Positions 59,541 to 64,000 of a stretch of DNA of 64,000 bases are shown one piece after another. The stretch is from NCBI RefSeq assembly GCF_003201855.1, contig NZ_QJKI01000010.1, forward strand, positions 1 through 64,000, written 5' to 3'. Made by a program: the position numbers and the translations under genes. The notes under the pieces are model-generated. The model searched no databases and was not told the origin of the DNA. It was given only the letters and a program-made list of their open reading frames with translations. Source of the stretch: Rivihabitans pingtungensis (lineage in GTDB: Bacteria; Pseudomonadota; Gammaproteobacteria; Burkholderiales; Aquaspirillaceae). Numbering within the stretch: the stretch's first letter is position 1; each line of letters begins with the position of its first letter.

Positions 59541-59954
59541 ATGTCTTTGTCCAAGGTTTTCGATATCGCCGGCGCCGGCATGACCGCCCAGTCCATGCGC
59601 CTGAACGTGGTGTCCAGCAACATCGCCAACGTTGACAGCGCGGTGTCTTCCAATGGCGACCCGTACAAGGGCAAGAAGGTGGTGTTTACCGCCATCCCGA
59701 TCAACAAGGAAACGCCGCAAGTTGCTACCGTGCGCGTCACCGCCGTGGTGGAAGACCAATCCCCGGCTCGCATGGTTTACGACCCGAAACATCCGCTGGC
59801 TGACGCCAATGGCTACATCACCATGCCCAACATCAATCCGGTGGAAGAAATGACCGACATGATCTCGTCGGCACGTTCTTACCAGACCAATGTGGAAATG
59901 ATGAACACCGCCAAGTCGCTGCTTCAGAAAACGCTGTCCATCGGCCAGCAATAA
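59541..59954 (+). CDS. flgC: Flagellar basal-body rod protein FlgC
   Basis: A 137-residue rod protein with the motif VVSSNIANVDS (about 22-32) and the C-terminal segment ARSYQTNVEMMNTAKSLLQKTL. Normal length, in the conserved flgB-flgC-flgD order. Confidence 0.97.
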   Translation: MSLSKVFDIAGAGMTAQSMRLNVVSSNIANVDSAVSSNGDPYKGKKVVFTAIPINKETPQVATVRVTAVVEDQSPARMVYDPKHPLADANGYITMPNINPVEEMTDMISSARSYQTNVEMMNTAKSLLQKTLSIGQQ

Positions 59955-59978
59955 CCCCCGGACATTTGAGAGAACATC

Positions 59979-60659
59979 ATGGCTACCACTTCTTCTGCCG
60001 TTACCGACACTAATCCGTATAGCTTCCTGAATGGCGACAGCGGCGCCGCCACGGCCAAGAAAAGCAGCATTGAGGAAGCTCAGGATCGCTTCATGAAGTT
60101 GCTGGTGGCCCAGTTGCAGACTCAAGATCCGCTGAATCCGCTGGACAATGCCGCCGTGACCAGTCAGATGGCGCAGATCAGCACCGTGCAGGGCATCGAA
60201 AAGCTGAACCAGACCATGACCTCGCTCAGCGGTATGTACCAAACCAGTCAGACCGTGGCAGCGGCCGCGCTGATTGGCCACATCACCCTGTCTGACGGCA
60301 ATCAGATGCAGCTGAGCAGTGGTAAAGCCATTGCCGGTGTGGAGCTGGCCAAAGATGCCGACACGGTGGAAATCAAGGTCAACGACAAAAATGGCAATGT
60401 TGTCTACACCGAAAAGCTGACCAACCAGAAAGCCGGTGTGATGCAGTTCCAGTGGGACGGCAAGAACAATGATGACGTGTTGCAACCTGATGGCACCTAC
60501 AGCATCAATGTGTCGGCCAAGGCCAACGGGGATGCCGTCAACGCTACGCCGCTGGCTTACTCCAAGGTGGAAGCCCTGTCGTGGAATAGTGGTGTGCCGG
60601 TGCTGCATCTGTCCAATGGCAGAGAAGTCGGTGTCGATGCCCTGCGTCAGCTGATCTGA
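59979..60659 (+). CDS. flgD: Flagellar hook assembly (capping) protein FlgD
   Basis: A 226-residue hook scaffold protein. The N-terminal region DRFMKLLVAQLQTQDPLNPLD (about 37-57, here with preceding EEAQ) is diagnostic, followed by the FlgD Ig/tudor-like domains (for example LPDGTYSINVSAKA-like LQPDGTYSINV). It caps the growing hook and is absent from the mature structure. Confidence 0.95.
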   Translation: MATTSSAVTDTNPYSFLNGDSGAATAKKSSIEEAQDRFMKLLVAQLQTQDPLNPLDNAAVTSQMAQISTVQGIEKLNQTMTSLSGMYQTSQTVAAAALIGHITLSDGNQMQLSSGKAIAGVELAKDADTVEIKVNDKNGNVVYTEKLTNQKAGVMQFQWDGKNNDDVLQPDGTYSINVSAKANGDAVNATPLAYSKVEALSWNSGVPVLHLSNGREVGVDALRQLI

Positions 60660-60740
60660 TCCCGAATTCTGCATACGATTTCAAGATTGAACTTACTGGC
60701 GCGTACGCCAGAGCACAGATAGAACATACGGAGAATACTC

Positions 60741-62033
60741 ATGGGTTTTCAACAAGGTCTTAGCGGCGTCGGCGCAGCAGCCAAGCAACTGGACGTGATC
60801 GGCAACAACGTCGCCAACTCCAGCACCGTCGGCTTCAAGCAGTCCCGCGCTGAGTTCGCCGACATGTTCGCCGCCAGCTACTATGGCGTGTCTGCCGTGC
60901 AGAATGGCATTGGCGCCACCGTGCAGGCAGTGGCCCAGCAAATGAATCAGGGCAATATCAACATCACCAATAACCAGATGGATCTGGCTATTTCTGGCAA
61001 CGGCTTTTTCATCACCCAAACCACCAACGGCCAAGCCTACACCCGCAATGGCCAGTTCCAGGTGGACAAGGATGGCTACATCGTCAATAACGGCGACAAG
61101 CTGATGGGCTGGGGCGTGGTGCCAGACAGCAACCCGGCCAAGATGCGCGAAGGTGAGCTGCAAACCCTGAAAGTCAATACCGACATGATCCAGCCGGTGG
61201 CTTCGGATGGCGGCACCACCCCCATCAAGATGGTGCGTCTGACCACTAACCTGGATTCGCGTCAAACCGTGCCGCCAGCGGCAACACCATTTAGTACAAC
61301 CGACCCGACCACCTACAACCACTCCACCTCGGCTACGCTGTATGACAGCCTGGGTAACCCGCTGACGCTGACCACGTATTATCGCAAAACGGCAAACAAT
61401 CAGTGGGATGTCTACGCTCGCATCAATAATCCGAATATGCCTGCGTCGGCCTCTAACCCGACCATGCTGAATGGTGGTGCGGCACAAAGTTTGTCCTTCA
61501 ATACGGATGGCACACTGAATACTCCAGCCGGCGGTTCCTTGGCGTTTGGTTCCTACACCTCCATTGCTGGCGCTAACCCGCTGACCGTGACGCTGGATAT
61601 CGGTTCGGGCAAGAGCGGCACCACTCAATTCGGCAACACCTTTGCCGTGAACGAGCTCAGTCAGGTGGGCTATGCTTCGGCCGCGCTGACCGGTTTGCAG
61701 GTGGATAAAACCGGGGTAATCAAGGCGCGGTACTCTAATGGCCAAACCAAAGATATTGGCCAGGTGGTGTTGGCCAACTTCAAGAATAGCCAGGGCTTGC
61801 AATCGGTCGGCTCCAATCGCTGGATGGAAACGCTGTCCTCTGGCTCGCCGACCCTGAATAACCCTGGCTCGACCAACGTTGGCCTGGTGCAGTCTGGCGC
61901 TCTGGAAGACTCCAACGTTGACTTGACCTCCGAGCTGGTGAACATGATCACTGCCCAGCGCTACTACCAGGCCAACGCGCAGACCATCAAGGTGCAGGAT
62001 GCCGTGATGCAGACGCTGATCAATCTGCGTTAA
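60741..62033 (+). CDS. flgE: Flagellar hook protein FlgE
   Basis: A 430-residue hook subunit. MGFQQGLSGVGAAAKQLDV and NNVANSSTVGFKQSRAEF at the N-terminus, LAISGNGFF in the centre, and the C-terminal coiled region ELVNMITAQRYYQANAQTIK are typical. GGAGA ribosome site. An 81-base gap separates it from flgD. Confidence 0.97.
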   Translation: MGFQQGLSGVGAAAKQLDVIGNNVANSSTVGFKQSRAEFADMFAASYYGVSAVQNGIGATVQAVAQQMNQGNINITNNQMDLAISGNGFFITQTTNGQAYTRNGQFQVDKDGYIVNNGDKLMGWGVVPDSNPAKMREGELQTLKVNTDMIQPVASDGGTTPIKMVRLTTNLDSRQTVPPAATPFSTTDPTTYNHSTSATLYDSLGNPLTLTTYYRKTANNQWDVYARINNPNMPASASNPTMLNGGAAQSLSFNTDGTLNTPAGGSLAFGSYTSIAGANPLTVTLDIGSGKSGTTQFGNTFAVNELSQVGYASAALTGLQVDKTGVIKARYSNGQTKDIGQVVLANFKNSQGLQSVGSNRWMETLSSGSPTLNNPGSTNVGLVQSGALEDSNVDLTSELVNMITAQRYYQANAQTIKVQDAVMQTLINLR

Positions 62034-62141
62034 TGCCTTGAAGCTCTGATGATCCGGCATGGCCCCGCGCCATGCCGGATAGCTGTATACTGCGTGATAA
62101 TCTTTCAGCTGCCATGACCTCGCAAAGGATCAAGTACTCCC

Positions 62142-62894
62142 ATGGATAAGATGCTCTACGTTGCCATGACCGGCGCCAAGCATGTGCAACTGCAACAATC
62201 TACCACGTCAAACAACTTGGCCAACGCCAACACCAATGGCTTCAAGGCTGAACTGGTGGCGTTCCGCGCCTTGCCTGTCGTGGCAGATGCCCCGGCAACC
62301 CCCACTCGCGCCTTTGTGGTGGATTCCACGATTGGCCACGACCGTAGTCAAGGGCCCTTGGTCAGCACTGGCAACGATCAGGATTTTGCCCTGAAAGGCG
62401 CAGGCTTTTTTGCCGTGCAAGCACCGGACGGCCAAGAGGCGTATACCCGCGATGGCGGTTATGTGGTGGACGAAAACGGCATTATGCGCACCCGCAGTGG
62501 CCGGGTCATCCTGTCCGATGGCGGCCCGATCACGGTGCCAAACAATACCCGCGTGGCGATTGCCGAAGACGGCACCATCTCTACCGTGCCCACTGAAGGC
62601 GGGGATCGTGCCTCGCAAATCCTGGGTCAGCTCAAGCTGGTGGCCGAAGCCAATCGTAACGATTATTACAAGGGCGTGGATGGCCTGTTCCGCCGTAATG
62701 ACGGCCAGGAAGCGCCGCGTGACGAGAACGTGCGCGTGACCACTGGCGTGGTGGAAGGCAGCAACGTGAATGTGGTGGAATCGCTGGTGCAAATGATCGA
62801 CCATGCGCGCCATTACGACCTGAATATCAAGCTGATGCAGACTGCTGACCAGAATGGCAAATCAGCCACTTCCATCATGAGTCTGGCAGGCTAA
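62142..62894 (+). CDS. flgF: Flagellar basal-body rod protein FlgF
   Basis: A 250-residue proximal rod protein. It begins MDKMLYVAMTGAKHVQLQQ, with NNLANANTNGFKAEL and the central GAGFFAVQAPDGQEAYTRDG; the C-terminus SLVQMIDHARHYDLNIKLMQ completes the rod-hook fold. Distinguished from flgG by order, size and N-terminus. Confidence 0.95.
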   Translation: MDKMLYVAMTGAKHVQLQQSTTSNNLANANTNGFKAELVAFRALPVVADAPATPTRAFVVDSTIGHDRSQGPLVSTGNDQDFALKGAGFFAVQAPDGQEAYTRDGGYVVDENGIMRTRSGRVILSDGGPITVPNNTRVAIAEDGTISTVPTEGGDRASQILGQLKLVAEANRNDYYKGVDGLFRRNDGQEAPRDENVRVTTGVVEGSNVNVVESLVQMIDHARHYDLNIKLMQTADQNGKSATSIMSLAG

Positions 62895-62948
62895 GCCGCC
62901 GGTTAACTCCCGCACGGCCGCCCAGATGGCCGGAAAAAGGACCAAGAC

Positions 62949-63731
62949 ATGATTCGCTCGCTCTTCATCGCCAAAACTGGCATGGACTCCAGCCAGTTCA
63001 AGCTGGACACCATCTCCAATAACCTGGCCAACGTCAGCACCAATGGCTTCAAGCGCCAGCGCGCCGTGTTCGAAGACCTGATGTATCAGGTGCTGCGTCA
63101 GCCGGGCTCGCAAACCTCGAACACCACCAACCATCCGACCGGCCTGCAAGTCGGTACTGGCGCGGCCCCGGTGGGGGTGGATCGTCTGTTTGCCCAAGGT
63201 AATATGACCCGCACCGAAAATAACCTGGATCTGGCTATTAACGGCAAGGGTTTTTTCCGTGTGCAGATGCCGGATGGCACCATCGGCTATACCCGTGATG
63301 GCGCGTTCAAGCTCAATGATCAAGGTCAGATCGTCAACACCTCCGGCTATCTGCTGGATCCGCAGATTACCGTGCCCGCCAATGCGTTGAGCGTGGATAT
63401 TTCCCGTACTGGCGCAGTGGAAATCAAGCTGCCGGGTCAGGCGCAACCGACCAACGTCGGTAATATCCAGATTTCCAGCTTCATCAACCCGCAAGGTCTG
63501 GAAAGCATCGGTAATAACCTCTTCCTGGAAACTACCGCTTCCGGTGCGCCGGTAGACGGCGATCCGGGCAATGATGGCCTGGGTGTGGTGAATCAAGGCT
63601 ATATCGAAGCTTCCAACGTCAATGTCACCGAAGAGTTGGTGAATCTGATCACGGCTCAACGCGCCTATGAAATCAACTCGCGCGCAGTCAAGACCAGTGA
63701 TGAAATGTTGCAGCGTCTGACGCAACTCTAA
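62949..63731 (+). CDS. flgG: Flagellar distal rod protein FlgG
   Basis: A 260-residue distal rod protein: MIRSLFIAKTGMDSSQFKLD, NNLANVSTNGFKRQRAVFED, INGKGFFRVQMPDG and the C-terminal ELVNLITAQRAYEINSRAVK. A terminator-like hairpin follows, so flgH may be partly uncoupled. Confidence 0.97.
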   Translation: MIRSLFIAKTGMDSSQFKLDTISNNLANVSTNGFKRQRAVFEDLMYQVLRQPGSQTSNTTNHPTGLQVGTGAAPVGVDRLFAQGNMTRTENNLDLAINGKGFFRVQMPDGTIGYTRDGAFKLNDQGQIVNTSGYLLDPQITVPANALSVDISRTGAVEIKLPGQAQPTNVGNIQISSFINPQGLESIGNNLFLETTASGAPVDGDPGNDGLGVVNQGYIEASNVNVTEELVNLITAQRAYEINSRAVKTSDEMLQRLTQL

Positions 63732-63762
63732 CGCGAGCGTCGTAGCGCATCATGCGCCACAC

Positions 63763-63792
63763 AAAAAATGCCCGTCCCGCGACGGGCATTTT
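63763..63792 (+). terminator. Terminator-like hairpin between flgG and flgH
   Basis: AAAATGCCCGT, 6-base loop, ACGGGCATTTT, 11-bp stem. T-run is short (TTTTC), so it may be partial, giving less flgH than flgBCDEFG. Confidence 0.7.
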
Positions 63793-63889
63793 CTTGTGAG
63801 CGAACGTGGCATAATGTAGGGTCAAGTACCCTGAGCGCCGATGCGAAGGCGCATTGTCCGAATTCCAAGCCCATCAGGAGAGCGTGCCC

Positions 63890-64000
63890 ATGCTGGCGCC
63901 CAAGAAAACCTGGATGCTGTTGGCCAGCCTGTTGCTGGCTGCGTGCAACACCCCGCCAACTTCCATCGTGCAAGGTCCGTTGACTGCCCGCCCGGCAGCA
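63890..64000 (+). CDS. flgH: Flagellar L-ring protein FlgH, 5' part only
   Basis: The first 37 codons, cut by the window edge. It begins MLAPKKTWMLLASLLLAAC, a lipoprotein signal peptide with lipobox LAAC, then NTPPTSIVQGPLTARP, as in FlgH, the outer-membrane L-ring lipoprotein. Position after flgG supports this. CAGGAG ribosome site 8 bases upstream of GTGCCC-ATG. Confidence 0.88.
   Translation, partial: MLAPKKTWMLLASLLLAACNTPPTSIVQGPLTARPAA

Overview
The window is a GC-rich (roughly 60-65 %) chromosome segment of a flagellated, Gram-negative betaproteobacterium, most likely of the order Neisseriales (Chromobacteriaceae-like). Support for this is an AccA and TilS of clear Neisseria type, the glycine-cleavage and flagellar gene orders, and about a dozen dispersed palindromic repeats whose core matches my memory of the Correia (CREE/NEMIS) element of Neisseria. 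No plasmid or phage backbone, rRNA operon, CRISPR array or complete insertion sequence is visible.

Layout. 0-1 kb: a low-GC SAM methyltransferase. 1-8.4 kb: glycine cleavage system gcvT-gcvH-gcvP on the minus strand, preceded by a tandem glycine riboswitch whose two aptamers are separated by two back-to-back Correia-like elements, then an EAL phosphodiesterase. 8.4-17 kb: mscL and the high-affinity potassium system (a 32-aa ORF, kdpF-A-B-C and the sensor/regulator pair kdpD-kdpE). 17-21.6 kb: recG, a DUF2147 protein and dctA. 21.8-30.6 kb: a 2-aminoethylphosphonate (AEP) cluster with a GntR regulator, ABC importer, PhnZ-like HD oxygenase, phnW, phnX and an FAD oxidoreductase, with one operator-like motif in front of each half. 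30.6-34 kb: an acyl-CoA ligase, a hydrolase and a CBS protein. 34.2-34.8 kb: five tRNA genes (Val, Asp, Asp, Val, Asp). 35-38.4 kb: accA, tilS and a LysR regulator. 38.5-43.4 kb: a five-gene envelope export operon. 43.5-44.6 kb: a low-GC orphan ParA-like ATPase. 45-51.9 kb: two small membrane or transport genes, prpE, glyA, a Spo0M-like protein and an acetyltransferase. 51.9-54.2 kb: an ornithine/lysine decarboxylase behind a leader-peptide ORF, and dcd. 54.5-56.6 kb: feoAB. 56.6-64 kb: an OGT-like TPR glycosyltransferase and the flagellar operon flgBCDEFG with the start of flgH, driven by a sigma-54 promoter.

How the parts work together. gcvTHP and glyA form the glycine/serine one-carbon node, and the riboswitch couples gcv expression to glycine. 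KdpDE senses potassium limitation or osmotic stress and drives kdpFABC, while MscL relieves hypo-osmotic shock. The phn cluster imports AEP-type phosphonates and cleaves them through phosphonoacetaldehyde (PhnW, then PhnX), with two accessory oxidative enzymes that probably widen the substrate range. The glycosyltransferase next to flg genes may modify flagellin.

Most unusual signals: (1) the Correia-like repeat family outside Neisseria; (2) a tandem glycine riboswitch split by two of these elements; (3) a 24-codon leader ORF with a strong ribosome site and a palindromic promoter ahead of the decarboxylase; (4) a four-residue deletion in the phosphonate ABC ATPase; (5) a one-base insertion in the D-arm of tRNA-Val(CAC); (6) recG apparently transcribed from its own start codon directly behind a terminator.
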